The notes under the pieces were generated by a model that had not been told where the DNA came from, ran no database searches, and was given only the letters and a program-made list of their open reading frames with translations. A program made the position numbers and the translations under genes. Positions 1 through 13,900 of a DNA stretch of 64,000 nt are shown piece after piece. Source of the DNA: Ascidia mentula (Eukaryota; Chordata; Ascidiacea; Phlebobranchia; Ascidiidae); assembly GCA_947561715.1 (NCBI GenBank), contig OX387198.1:16554001-16618000 (forward strand). Reading direction: 5' to 3'. The number at the start of each line of letters is the position of its first letter. The stretch's first letter is position 1.

Positions 1-640
1 GGCATCAGTACGTGACTCCCTGCTCATTCAACCATAAATTTGACCGGTTGCCTTGTGACGTAACTGAGTTTCTTTGTGACAGAGGATGGGCAGTCCCCGC
101 GGGTGAAACTTTTTTGATAGAAATACTGATATGCGGTCTTTAGCATCAGTGAGTCAACTATTATCAAATTTGTTGTATTTTTATAGAAAAATCGGATCTT
201 TGTTTGGGTGGTAAAGATTTTTAAAAATGCGTTTTTCCTTTGTAGAAGGGACTTAACCAAGTTCCGTTTGCAGAAAAATGGAACAAAACTGGACCACTTG
301 GTATACAGGCCAGTGTGAACTGGCTTCCACAATAGTGTTTGAAACGTCTGCTTTACAGTGATTAGCATATAAGCATTGGCTCTCATTTCCGACCAGTTAA
401 TTCCAAGTTCCAAATAATTAAGTAGAGTTTGTAACTGCCCGAATAATTTATTGGACTCGGGAAACTTCCTCACAAATAATTAACATTGAAGTGAAAATAG
501 TTGTGTTCACTGTTTATTACAAACCCCATGGTTTCTTACTTTGTATTTTTTATATTTTCTGTTACTCATATCTGTGACGTTGCTATGAGCTGATGTTGGA
601 AGTTGCCGAACCTAAAATATCAACATAACAAAATTTTATT
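1..640. other. Gene A 3' flank and start of a dispersed intronic repeat
   Basis: No gene is supported here. Bases 1-100 resemble the dispersed intronic repeat seen at 9217-9310 and 52540-52640 (an 'actcattcaacc' stretch followed by a 'ttgtgac' stretch). Bases 530-640 are the reverse complement of 56505-56600 downstream of gene B, so this looks like the shared 3' flank of the two NLR paralogues. A 149-codon minus-strand open frame (24-473) has no recognisable domain and overlaps the repeat. Confidence 0.5.
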
Positions 641-1774
641 TAAAAAATTATTTATTATTTAAAACCAAGCATTTTTTTCACACCAACAAAGGACAACAAG
701 AAGAGGCATACGAGGTTGACACTAGTGGCGCCAAACAGAAAACACCACACCTCCTAAGGCAGCATTGGTGGATATCCCGTGTTTAAATCTCAGTGTGGTC
801 AAAAAAGAAGAAATTAGGACAATAGTCTAATTTGGACATATTTATATCTTATGACCAAAAAGATTAATGGATTGTTCGGTCAATTTTTCGTAGAGAAATC
901 AAATAAAATTACTCATTTGGAAGCTACTTTATTTAAATCAATATTCTGATTTTATAACCAATATCGTTTTACAGAATGAGAGATCAATGTACCAGGAATT
1001 GGCAGGAGCCTACGCACAACAAATTTGACAAAGGATACTCACAGTTAAATTGGAGAAGAATACGCGAAATCAACATTATGATAAATTATTTTTCTTCAGG
1101 ATACAGATTTGTACAGGGTACATCTCGATTCAAGAGATCGACAATAATGTGTACATTTTTTTCCCAGAATAAAAAGGAAATATTTAGTTATCGTTGAAAA
1201 ATCCTATCGACGACGACTAGAAATTTCAATTGCGTGAGTTTAAAAATTTTACAAACTGCTTTCGACCCGACTGGAAAGGAAAACTAAAAAACAAAGTAGT
1301 AAAAAATGCTTTTGGTAATACAATCTCGCAGCAGAGAAGTTTTGCATAACCATCTTTTGAAAAACTATGTAAACAATTCTGTGTGCCACAGAAGTTTTGA
1401 AATGCCTCAGACAAATCATAAAAACAATGAATAAAACTTTGCAGAGTGATAAACTTGTGTTCAAACTGTAGTAAAAAAACGAGATTCACGTGCACAAAAA
1501 TCGAAGTTCAAACTCCAATGTTATTTCAAATAATAAAATTTATGTCAACTATCGAGCACGACTACGCAGATTAGCTTTTTAGTACAAACCCCAAATTAGC
1601 AATTGTTACGTTAACCAACAATAATATTGTCTTGTTGCATTTTTCGTTTACTTTAATCATTTAATGGAATCATATTTGCACCATTTTGTTATATGTTGAC
1701 GTCAGAAACTAAATATTTATTCTCACTGTTTCTGGGCAAAAGAAGAAAACGAAGCTTTATGAAAATTGAACTAC

Positions 1775-1926
1775 TCCTTGGCCATTAGACGTGATTTTAT
1801 CCACCCTGCCTGTGTAAAATCACAATCTATGGCACGAAATTTCTTTATGTTGTGAACACATCCAGCCAATGACTCAACACATTCATCGGCCAAGCCTTTG
1901 TTTGAGTAAAGTCTCAGAGACTCCAT
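1775..1926 (-). pseudogene. Gene A last LRR exon ('M' type), frameshifted
   Basis: It begins TTTAG|ATGGAG and reads MESLRLYSNKGLADECVESL, a divergent LRR. Compared with the orphan-array exon at 29524 it has one extra codon early and one base missing in the GCAGGG stretch. It leaves frame and stops at ...RLMAKE. The GTAGTT that would be the donor is conserved. Either this is the true C-terminus of protein A or the exon is broken. Confidence 0.6.
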
Positions 1927-4900
1927 CTAAATCAATGACAAAATAAAAACCTGGGAACTCAAAACATGAAAACAAAGAATGAAATTAAATGAAAGTACGT
2001 TGATATAATTATGTCACAAATATTAACTGAGGCAAGAGTGTTTTGTTTGGAAAATTTTACGAAGTGTTCAAGCAAAGCAAACATTTAATGTTATTTCGAT
2101 GGAAGCTTTTATGTCTAAGATTTTAATGTTTAATGACTTTTACACAACAGTTATGTCAACCAAAATCACTCATTTATGCAATATTTAAAAAAACTGTGCA
2201 GGACTTCAAAGTCGTACGCGATATAATTAAGGTTGGAAACCACTGTGCTACAAGGACAAACTGCTTGTTCATATTTTTGTAATTCTTGAACGATAGTTTA
2301 AAGAATATATGGTTTGTTGGTTGAGGCTTACCGGATTCTCCAACTTTTCTATGTTCTTTGAAAGATGTTCGGCACCAACGCTTGTCACGTCGCAGTAACT
2401 TAGGTCTACATTTTTGATATTTTTGATGCATCTTCCCACGGAAGCAGCCCCAATGTCCCCTATGGGGTTTCTAGATAAGTAGAGTCTCTTCAGCTGAATA
2501 AATAGGTAAAAATTCAAGCAAAATTGTATTTATGTTGTCGACGATAATGGATGAAATTAAAAGTAACGGGGGACATTCTGCTTTCTTTTGTTAAAAGCTT
2601 AGGTCAGTTTGCTCCACGTTCAACTTCAAAGTTTAGGACTTTTTAAATATTCCCAATGGACGTAGAACCCGCGAAAATATCCACAAAATAGTCAGCCTTG
2701 TTCAACATCGGGTTTAATGTTTACACTTTATAATATCTAGTAATCCGATAAAACTTGGGTGAAAAAACAGAAACAAAACGTCTTAAACCGTCGGACAATC
2801 CTTTCAAAAAAAACATGAAAACACCGTTTCTAGGCTGTCGTGGGGTAAGGACACCGATTTCAAACATACTGAATCTGTACAGCCCACTAGACCAGTGTTT
2901 CTCAAACTTTTTTTCTGTACCGCCTCCCAAACACCTTGGTCATTTAACAACGCCCAACAGAACAGACAAAAACATTACGAATTTATTCGTTGCTTGTCAG
3001 TTAATGCGATGGGTGACGTTGGTGGAATGACACCGAAAATCCTCATTTTCGAATAGCATTTATTTAGCGTTTATTGATGACACATTATGACATATATAAA
3101 ATTCGTTGTAACGTCAGAATCGATAACTTCTAGTTCAGCATGCGAGAAAAACCCTTTTTGAAGTAGCATAAATTATACAAAGATTAGACTGAATTATTCG
3201 GGCCAGTGATTCCCAACCTTTTTTTGGTTGCGTACCACTTGAAGGTAAAACAATTTCGTCGTGTACCACCTAGTTTGTTACAAAGTAACCTAGGGGATGA
3301 ACTATCGGAAATTTTAAAATCAGTTGCGATTTTTTGAATTCGAACTATACCCGAAAATTACGGAAAGGTACTCACGTACCACCTGGAATGCGGTCGCGTA
3401 TTACTACTAGTTGTACACGTACCACCAGTTGGGAAACACTGACTTGCGCAATAAGACAAAATTTGCCATGTCAACAAGCGCCCACTAATCGGTCATTTAT
3501 TTCCTAGCGCCCCCCGTACGATTGCAAACGCCCCCAGGGGGGGAGAAATAACATTGAACCACAATAGATGTGATATTTAAACGATTCATTTTTCTGCAAA
3601 ATTCAGTTGCATTTTTACCCCAAATAATGTCCAACAGGGAGCCCTCAGGGATCAATAATGCGCATGTCCAGCGACCAATTTTGACCAGAATGCGTAGATG
3701 AGGAATCTTTCATAAAACCACTAATGAATGGGCCCTCAAAATCCCACTAAAAATGCCCGAAACTGCTCACTCAACCGAAAAATTATCTCCTACTCATCAC
3801 TGGTTGCTGTGGCGTCATGCTTCTATTGTGACGGAGGATACATTACAAGGTGGGCATTTCTGCGAAGCTTATTTTAATAGAAACACAGATATACGTCCTC
3901 CAGTGTGTTTGTTTGGTATATTGGGTAAAACATATTTTGTATTTATTTATCACTGAAGGCACCTACACTTAAATAGTTCACCCTTACCGGATTATGCAAA
4001 GAGCATATGTTGACGGACAGATGTTCGGCACCAACACTTGTCAGGTCGCATCCACTCAGTTTTACATCTTCAATCTTATGAATGCAACTTGCAACCGAAG
4101 CTGCCCCGCTGTCTCCAATCGGGTTGTCAGATAAGTCGAGTTTCTTCAGCTGAAAAAGTACATTTTTATGTTTAAGGCAGTGTGAGTTTCATTAATGTTT
4201 CGAACAAATATTGATTTTACAAATTTGGAAACTTAATGATTTATTGCATTCCAAGTATGGGGTTTTCATGAGGCAAGTTAAACGATGAAGTTTGTTGTAC
4301 TGTCACCAGAGTGTTTGGAAATGTCGAGGTAAAGAATAAAACGTAATTGTTTGAATGTCATAACGCACACGATAGTTTTTTTGCCAACACGATATGTTCG
4401 ACATACTCAAATTTGCCACATTCTTTTTAAATGTAGCAACGTTATAAGTAAATCGTATTCCTTTTCAGTCGAACTTTTTTCTGATTTCAGATCGATGACA
4501 ATCCTGCTTATAAGTTATTTAAATGGAAAATAATCTCGGTGAATCCACTTGCAACTAACTGGTTTAGCAATCGTCGCCTTTTCTTATCATGCCCTGTGTC
4601 CTAAGGCTTTAACCGCCCTAAATCAGTCACATAAATTTTCACTTCATAAACTGATAAAGCAAGGGTTTATGTGTGTATTGGCTGGTTGTATATCGATCAA
4701 TTACGCTTGAAGTGAAGTTGTTTATTTTTTTAAATAGGTATGCAATCCAATAAAGCATCAAGATACATGTTTGTTGAATGCAACGCATCAATGCTCATTA
4801 CACTCAGGGGATCAAAAACAATGTTTTGGGGACCACCATTGAAAGTTATCTAATATGTGGTTAATTTTTTTTACCAACTTCTCAGAAAGCTCTATATGCC

Positions 4901-7900
4901 TGTGCCTTAAATAGTTTATTGAAAAGCTCAACCAAGAGAAAGTATTGTTTGCTGATTTATCGTATTTAAATAAACAAAGTATTTTTCTAAAAAAACAACA
5001 CTTTATGATTTCTTTGTCTGCTGCGATCATTTCTGAAAAGTTTTTCGAAATGTTTCGTGCTAGGGGTTGTGAACGTAATCATTGTTTTCAGGCATGTTTA
5101 TTGCATTCTTTGAGTAAAGGGTGATGATTTACGACTGACACAGTTTTAATGGTTTTAAAAAGAAAACGCTTACCGGATTCTTCAACGGTTTGATGCTGTT
5201 GGACAGATATTCAGCACCAACATTTGTCAATTTGCATCCACTCAGGTCTACATCTTCAATGTTGTGAATGTACTTTGCAACCAAAGCTGCTCCACTGTCA
5301 CCTATCGGATTGCCGGATAGGTTGAGCTTCTTCACCTGAATAGATTGTGGCTGTAAAGCAACTGTCAATGGCAATAATGTAACCCAGCGTTAATATAAGT
5401 TGAATTTACATGCTCTATACACATAGGCGTATCCAGGATTTTTTAAAGGGGGTCCCATATTTTTGGAAATTCCCCGATTTTAAGGTGTAAACTAAGGTTA
5501 ATTGTGGTCGAGAATCGCAAAATACGAACGCCTGTGTTCGAGCCAATCGTCATATAAACGGTGGCTTCCTGGCTTACGCAATTGTGTAACGCTATGGAGT
5601 ACTCGATGCGAGTTTAAGCGGAAGTGTTTGCGCCGTAGTTTTATTTCAACTACTTACAAAGAAAGGCTTGAATATATTTGTAACCATAAGGGATCAAATG
5701 TGGGTTTACGTTATCAAGAAAACATACAAATTAAAACTATTTTCCTAGCATGATAGCGCTAACAGTTGTTTTCAACATGCGTAATATTGGCAACGTGTTT
5801 AACAACTAAACTAATTGACTTTCACGCAAATAAACCGCTTGCCATTACAAGAACGTGACCACTAAAAAACGATGTTTCGTCGTTAGACTGACGACAATTG
5901 ACACGTGTTTCGTAACAATGCTCCCTGTTTGGAAACAATAGCGCATGCTAGCACATACGATTTTTGGTAGACACTTAAACCACCTCACGGACGGGCGAAA
6001 CGGGACTTCCCCATTTCATGCGTGGCTACTCAACATTAGTATTCACGAAGACTTTGCAATATTATAACTCTAATATTAAGTTTGTTTACGCAAAAACGTT
6101 GTTACACACTAAGAGCATTTTTTTTTTGGTAGATTTGCCTAAAGACCAAGAATTTTGATACTTTAGGACGTGTGTAGCATTGCCGAAGCATGTGGTGAAC
6201 GAAACAAACGTTTCGTTGATAGAATATGTTTTGCTTGCTTTCAAAAAATACCTCTATGCAATGACTTGATAACTATTTTAGTTCAGGAAGAATGATATTT
6301 CCAACAAACATGTGTGAAAAGCTAGTTTAACATATCACGAAAACCGGGGAAATCCCGTTTCGCCCGTCCGTGAGGTGGTTTAAGCGTCTACCACGATTTT
6401 TAGGTCAACGGTAAAGAAAATTTCTGGTTTTCACGCGGATTTTGACAAAAAAATACAGTGGTGTTTGTTTAGCTATAAAAACAGACCAAAATCTCATAAG
6501 GGGGGGTCCGGACCCATCGTTTCCTTTCTCGTGGGTCTGTTTGTATAATTTTTGGGATGAGTTTGTTTACGGCAGTTTGTTTAACTACAGGACCTATATG
6601 GCATTTAAACCAAAGAAATCCTGTTTCAAGGCCCTATGCAATAATGCACCTCTGCCGAATACATGTTTCGCTTGTTTCCCAATAACCGTTGCTGGGTTTT
6701 GTGACTTACATAGGAACCTAATATTCTTCCAAGTTTAAAAAGAAATTATTGCTTCTGGATGCGACAATATACAGCAAGTATTTGTTGAGCCTCCTGGAAG
6801 ATCTTATGACGTACAGGGGGCATAAACAGACGTGGGAGGTTGCTTAGGCAATTATTCAGCAACTAACTTTGGTGCTATTGTGTAGAGGAGAGATATCATT
6901 AAACCACAATAGATGGGATACTTAAACGATTCGCAATTGTTTGAATGTCATAACGCACGCGATAGAGTTTTTTTGCCAACACAATTTGTTCGACATACTC
7001 ACATTTGCCACATTCTTTTTAAATATAGCAACGATATAAGTAAATCGTATTCCTTTTCAGTCGAACTTTTTTTGATTTCAGATCGATGACAATCCTGCTT
7101 AGAGGTTATTTAACTGGAAAATAATCTCGGTGAATCCACTTGCAACTAACTGGTTTTTCAATCGTCGCCTTTTCTTATCATGCCCTGTGTCCTGTGGCTT
7201 CAACCGCCCTAAATCAGTCACATAAATTTTAACTTCATAAACTGATAAAGCAAGGGTTTATGTGTGTATTAACTTATTGTATATCGATCAATTACGCTTG
7301 AAGTGAAGTTGTTTTAAAGGTATGCAATCCAACAAAACATCATAATACATGATAAGAATTGTTTTTCTGGCATTTAAGTTTCTGAGGTTTTATTCGAAAC
7401 CAACGTTCCGGCGAGACTTCTTCAGGGTTATGTCAACAGTGAAGCATCACGCGCATAAAACACTAAAAACGCAAGAAAGGCACAAGGAAAAAGGAATAGA
7501 TAACACTGGCACCGCTTGCATCGTCACGTGAACCAGGTGTGTAGCAGGGCGTAACATTTACAACAAGTTGTTATAAACAGCTGGAAAATATACGCATTGC
7601 TCCTTATCGTTTACACAATGGTCGTTTTTGTGAATGTGTAGCGTATCTAGGAACAGACGTTTTGTATATTCGTCCTCCCTCTCTAGGACTCGGACCTCGT
7701 CGAAGTTAACTCGGTGGCCGAGTGTGGCAACGTGTTTTGCCAGTGCTGTCCTCTGGCTGTTCTTCGCTGCAACGTCGCGGCGATGCTCTTTTAACCGCGT
7801 CTGTAACGCTTTCCCGGTTTCACCAATATACGCTCCACCACAGTCCTTGCATGGAATGTAATATACAACGCCTTTGGGTTGGACCGTACCCTTCTCGATA

Positions 7901-10900
7901 GGGTGTGACACCCTGAAGAAGTCTCGCCGGATGGCAGAGGAAACGTGGTTTCGAATAGTCACAATGAACAGCGCCAACTAGCGGTACGATCGTTTTGCCA
8001 TATGTACCTGTTTTAACAGACACGTTAAGGCGTATAATGTTGGACTATGGTATTGCGGTCTACACTAAGCCACACAGTACACTGGGCAGGATGGTGTCAC
8101 ACCCTATCGAGAAGGGTACGGTCCAACCCAAAGGCGTAAAAGAGCATCGCCGCGACGTTGCAGCGCCAGAGGACAGCCAGAGGACAGCACTGGCAAAACA
8201 CGTTGCCACACTCGGCCACCGAGTTAACTTCGACGAGGTCCGAGTCCTAGAGAGGGAGGACGAATATACAAAACGTCTGTTCCTAGATACGCTACACATT
8301 CACAAAAGCAACTATTGTGTAAACGATAAGGAGCAATGTGTGTATTTTCCAGCTGTTTATAACAACTTGTTGCAAATGTTACGCCCTGCTACACACCTGG
8401 TTCACGTGACGATGCAAGCGGTGCCAGTGTTATCTATTCTTTTTTCCTTGTGCTTTTCTTGCGTTTTTCCTGCGTTTTTAGTGTTTTATGCGCGTGATGC
8501 TTCACTGTTGACATAACACTGAAGAAGTCTCGCCGGAACGTTGGTTTTGAATAAAACTTTAGAAACTTAAATGCCAGAAGAACAATTCTTATTCATTAGT
8601 ATGCCCGGCAGCAAAAATAGCAGTATATCAAAATACATGTTTGTTGAATGCAACACAATAATGCTCATTACACTCAGCGGATCAAAAAGAATGTTTTGGG
8701 GGCCACCATTGAACGTTATCTAACATAGCTCTTAAAGTTTTTTTTTGCAAAGCTCAACCAAGAGAAAGTATTGTTTTCTGATTTATCGTATTCAACGACG
8801 TCAAGGATTAATAATACTGATATGGATGTTGGGTCAATTGCACTAAGCCTCCTGGAAGATCTTATGACCTACAAGGGGCATAAACAGTCGTGGGATGTTG
8901 CTTAGACAATTATTTAGCAACTAACTTTGCTATTGTGTGGGGAGAGATAACATTGAACCACAATATATGTGATTTTTAAACGATTCATTTTTCTGCAAAA
9001 TTGAGTTGCATTTCTTGTTGCTTTTTAACCCCAAATAATGTCCAACAGGGAGGGATCAAATGCCCTCAGCGGTCAATAATACACCTGTCTACCAACCAAT
9101 TTTGACCAGAAAGCGTAGATGAGGGTTGGGTCTTTTACAAAACCACAAATAAATGGGCCCTCAAAATCCCACTAAAATTGCCCGAAACTCGCTTAAATTC
9201 GCCTTAGCAACAGCACATGCATATGTGCTCACTCAACCGAAAAATTAACCCCTACGCATCACTGGTTGCTTTGTGGCGTTCTGCTTCTATTGTGACAGAA
9301 GATACATTACATACTGTGCATTTCTGCAAAGCTTATTTTAATAGAAATACAGATATATGTCCTCCAGTGCGTTTGTTTGGTATATTGGGTAAAACATGTA
9401 ATGTATTCATTCATCATTGATGGTCCTTACACTTAAAAAGTTCACCCTTACCAGATTCTGCAAACAGCATATGTTGTCGGACAGATGTTCAACACCAACA
9501 CTTGTCAGGTCGCATATTCTCAGGTCCAATTCTTCAATGTTTTCAATGCAATTTGCAACCAAAGATGCCCCGCTGTCTCCAATCGGGTTCAAGGATAAGT
9601 TGAGTTTCTTCAACTGAAAAAGTACCTTTTTGTGTGAGTATCACAAATGTTTCGAACAAATATTGATTGCTTTCAATTGCTTCATTGTGGAAAATTTAGG
9701 ATTAAAATCCAGGTTTACGGTTTCGCAAAATAATTTGTTGTCCTACCTGTAAAGACAAGTTATTCTCCAAAGCTATTTTACAAATTTGGAAACTTAATGA
9801 TTTATTCCATTCCAAGTCTGGGGTTTTCATGACGCAAGTTAAACAATGAAGTTTGTTGTACTGTCACCAGAGTGTTTGGAAATGTCGAGGTAAAGAACGA
9901 AACGCAATTGTTTGAATGTCATAACGCACACAACAGTTTTTTTGCCAACACGATTTGTTTGACATACTCACATTTGCCACATTCTTTTTAAATGTGGCAA
10001 CGTTATAAGTAAATCGTATTTCTTTTCAGTCGAACTTTTTTTTCATTTGGGATCGATAATAATCCTGCTCATAAGTTATTTAACTGGAAAATAATCTCGG
10101 CGAATCTACTAGCAACTAACTGGTTTTGCAATCGTCGCCTTTTCTTATCATGCCCTGTGTGGAATGGCTTTAACCGCCCTAAATCAGTCACATAAATTTT
10201 CACTTCACAAACTGATAAAGCAAGGGTTTATGTGTGTATTAGCTCATTGTATATCGATCAATTACGCTTGAAGTGAAGTTGTATATTTTTTGAAATAGGT
10301 ATGCAATTCAACATAGCATCAAGATACATGTTTGTTGAATGCAACGCATCAATGCTCATTACACACTCAGGGGATCAAAAACAATGTTTTAGGGGCCACC
10401 ATTGAAAGTTATCTAATACGTGGTTAATTTTGTTTACCAACTTCTCACATATCTCTATAGGCCTGTGAGAAACCTCGCTGTCTTTGATCGGACTGTTTGA
10501 AAGGTTAAGTCCCTTCAGCTGAATCAATAAAACAGTCAAACTTGGAGCGAGTACCAATAATTAATCTACAGTTCCAAACAACTTTTTCACATGGAGAAAA
10601 CCGTGTGTGATTTCAGTGCAAAGATTTATGTAAGATTTTCATTTGTAGATTTTGTTAAAATGTTTTCAGTGGACATTTCAAATGTAACTGTGTTCATCAT
10701 CAATGTTATTGTTGAATGACTGAGACTGACAAAACCATTTTATACAATTGAAGAAAGCAAGAAAATTCTTCCTTCAATTATATAAAGAGACTGTAATTCT
10801 TCGTATGACTATTGTAAATTAATATGGCAACTACTTCCAGCCCTAAACTCAATGCTTGTCTTCCAAATTTAGTTCCTGGCGCATCTCGAAGATCATTTCA

Positions 10901-13900
10901 CCAAACTAGGAGTGCACGACGCATCAAAACATCATTAATTCACAAAACGATTTCGAAAAATTCATTAAAAAATTTTGGCAATATAAGTCACAACTACTTT
11001 CAAGCCACTAATCGTTGCAATTTGCCTTCTGAACCAGTGCAGTCTCTATCCAGCACGGGTCCTTAATCGTACAATGGTTTTTATCCAACAATTTGATGTC
11101 ATTACCACACACAAAAACTCCCGCAATTGTTTGGCAAGGGATGGATGGCGAATAACTTTTTCATTTGCACCTAAGCGGTGTTTGACTGTTAATGCACAAC
11201 AAAGACAGACACATTATGTTTACTGGATTCTTCAAGGATTTAATGTTCTCGGACAGATGTGCAGCACCAACATTTGTCAGTTTGCATCCACTCAGGTCTA
11301 AAAGTAGGGACCCCATAGGATCGGATGATGCACCATGTGGAAGGCCTATCCTTCTACTTTACCATCCAACGAAATTCAAGTACCTACTGTGTTTGTGCGA
11401 TACTTAGTGGCGTTTAGAACAAGAAAGATTTACTCAACATTGTGACGTCACAAGCAAACTACTAATCGAAACTTGCATCGATCAAGAGACATGTCCTTTG
11501 TGACAAAGCGTACCAAATTTAAGCTTGTAGCAACCTTTTCTTTTGAGTTGGGACCCGATCAAAGACCCCCACCTAATTCGCTCGTATGCACGCAAAAAGG
11601 CCGAAACTGACCATGAGTTCTTTTAGCACCATATATTCATTGGGTCGTAGCGTAAAAAGTAGGGACCACATAGGGTCCGTTGATGTCATGTTTTCAAGGC
11701 CCTATGCAATAATGCACCTGTCGACTGTTTCGCTTGTATCCAAATTACCGTTGCTGGGTCTTGTGACTTATATTAGGGACCTATAGTATTCTTCCAAGAC
11801 AAAAAAGAAATTATTTCTCCTGGATGAGACAATACACAGCAAGGATTTGTTGAGCCTCCGGTAAGATCTTATGACCTACAGGGGGCATAAACCGTCGTGG
11901 GAGGTTGTTTAGGCAATTATTTAGCAACTAACTTTGGTGTTATTCTGTGGAAAAGAGATGGACCTATCATTAAACCACAACAGGGAGGGATCAAATGCCC
12001 CCAGGGGTTAATAATGCACCTGTCCGGCGACCAATTTTGACCAAATGCGTAGATGCGGGATGGATCTTTCATATAACCACAAATGAATGGGCCTTGAAAC
12101 AATTGATTTTTCTGCAAATATCGCCTGCAGTTTGAACTTTTTCTTAGTCAAATTTTCTACAGTACCCGGCACCAAGAAACTACATGATTCAAACCGATCA
12201 AAATCCCACTAAAAATGCCCGAAACTCGCTCAAATTCGCAATAGCAACGGCACATGCAGATGTGCTAACTTAACCCCAACGCATCACTGGTTGCTTTGTG
12301 ACCTGCTGCTTCTATTTTGACAGACGATACATAACAAGGTGGGCATTTCGGCAAAGCTTATTTTAATAGATATACAGATATGCGTCCTTCTGTGCGTTTG
12401 TTTCGCATACTGGGTAAAACGATTATTGTATTCATTCATCACTGAAGGCTCCTACACTTCAATAGTTCACCCTTACCGGATTCTGGAACGAGCATTTGTC
12501 AGACAGATGTTCGGCACCAACACTTGTCAGGTCGCATTCACTCAGGTTTAAACCTTCAATGTTTTCGATGCAATTTGCAACCGAAGCTGCCCCGCTGTCT
12601 TCAATCGGGTTGCGGGACAAGTCGAGATTCTTCAGCTGAAAAAGTACATAGTTGTGTTTAAGGCTGTGTGAGTATCATTAAAGTATCGAAAAAAATATTC
12701 ATGGCTTTCAATTGGTTCATTGTGGAAAATACAGGATTAAAATCCAGGTTTACGGTTTCGCAAAATAATTTATTGTCCTACCTGTAAAGACAAGTTATTC
12801 TACAAAGCTATTTTACAAATTTGGAAACTTAATGATTTATTCCATTCCAAGTCTGGGGTTTTCATGACGCAAGTTAAACGATGAAGTTTGTTGTACTGTC
12901 ACCAGAGTGTTTAGAAATGTCGAGGTAAAGCATGAAAACGCAATTGTTTGAATGTCATGACGCACACGGTAGAGTTTTTTTGCCAACACGATTTGTTCGA
13001 CATACTCACATTTGCCACATTCTTTTTAAATATAGCAACGATATAAGTAAATCGTATTCCTTTTCAGTCGTACTTTTTTTCTGATTTCAGATCGATGACA
13101 ATCCTGCCTATAGGATATTTAACTGGAAAATAGTCTCGGTGAATCCACTTGCAACTAACTGGTTTTGCAATCGTCGCCTTTTCTTGTCATGTCCTGTGTG
13201 GAATGGTTTTAACCGCCCTAAATGAGTCACATAAATTTTCACTTCACAAATTGATGAAGCAAGGGTTTATGTGTGTATTAACTTATTGTATATCGATCAA
13301 TTACGCTTGAAGTGAAGTTGTTTATTTTTGAAATAGGTATGCAATCGAATATAGCATCGTTGTTTGTTAAATTCAACGATCAATGCTCATTACACTCAGC
13401 TGGTCGAAAACAAATTTTTTGGGGCCAACCTTGAAAGTTATCTAATACGTGGTTATCTTTTTTCACATATCTCTATAGGCCTGTGAAAACCCCGCTGTCT
13501 TTGATTGGACTGTTGGAAAGGTTAAGCTCCTTCAGATGAATCAATAAAACAGTCAAACTTAGCGCGAGTACCAATAATTAATCTACAGTTCCAAACGACT
13601 TTTTCACATGGAGAAAACCTTGTGTTATTTCAGTGTACGATTTATGTAAGATTTTTTCAAAATGTTTTAAGTCGACATTTCAAACTACTGAAAAGTGAAA
13701 ATAGGTTTTGCCACCAGGTACGCTACGAAATGACAGAAAGTACAATCTTTTTTAAACAAAATATTTGTTGTTTTTCACCAGAAGAACGTCAGATTTATAT
13801 TTCATTTCAAACCTAACTGTGTTCATCATCAATATTATTGTTGCATGATTGAGACTGGCAAAACCATTAAGAAAATGCTTCCTTCATTCACATAAAGTGT

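Larger units (their letters stand above)
7355..8622. mobile_element. Palindromic Penelope-like element with GIY-YIG remnants
   Basis: Two inverted copies of the 3' part of a Penelope-like retroelement face each other (about 7362-7980 and 8090-8590). Each contains the end of the GIY-YIG endonuclease region and a hammerhead-type tail, followed by the tail motif 'atgcccggcagc' at 8601. The flanks 'atcataatacatg' and 'atcaaaatacatg' look like a slightly diverged target duplication: the same site uninterrupted is seen at 4757-4775. Reverse transcriptase is absent, so it is 5'-truncated and not autonomous. Confidence 0.8.

Noticed and set aside
24..473. 149-codon minus-strand frame at the left edge
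   Set aside because: No domain or splice context; it overlaps a dispersed intronic repeat and gene A's 3' flank.
10824..11066. 80-codon frame MATTSSPKLNACL, repeated at 13948-14220
   Set aside because: It is antisense to gene A within the duplicated intron cassette. The two copies are near-identical at the DNA level, so conservation of the frame is not evidence of coding, and no domain is recognised.
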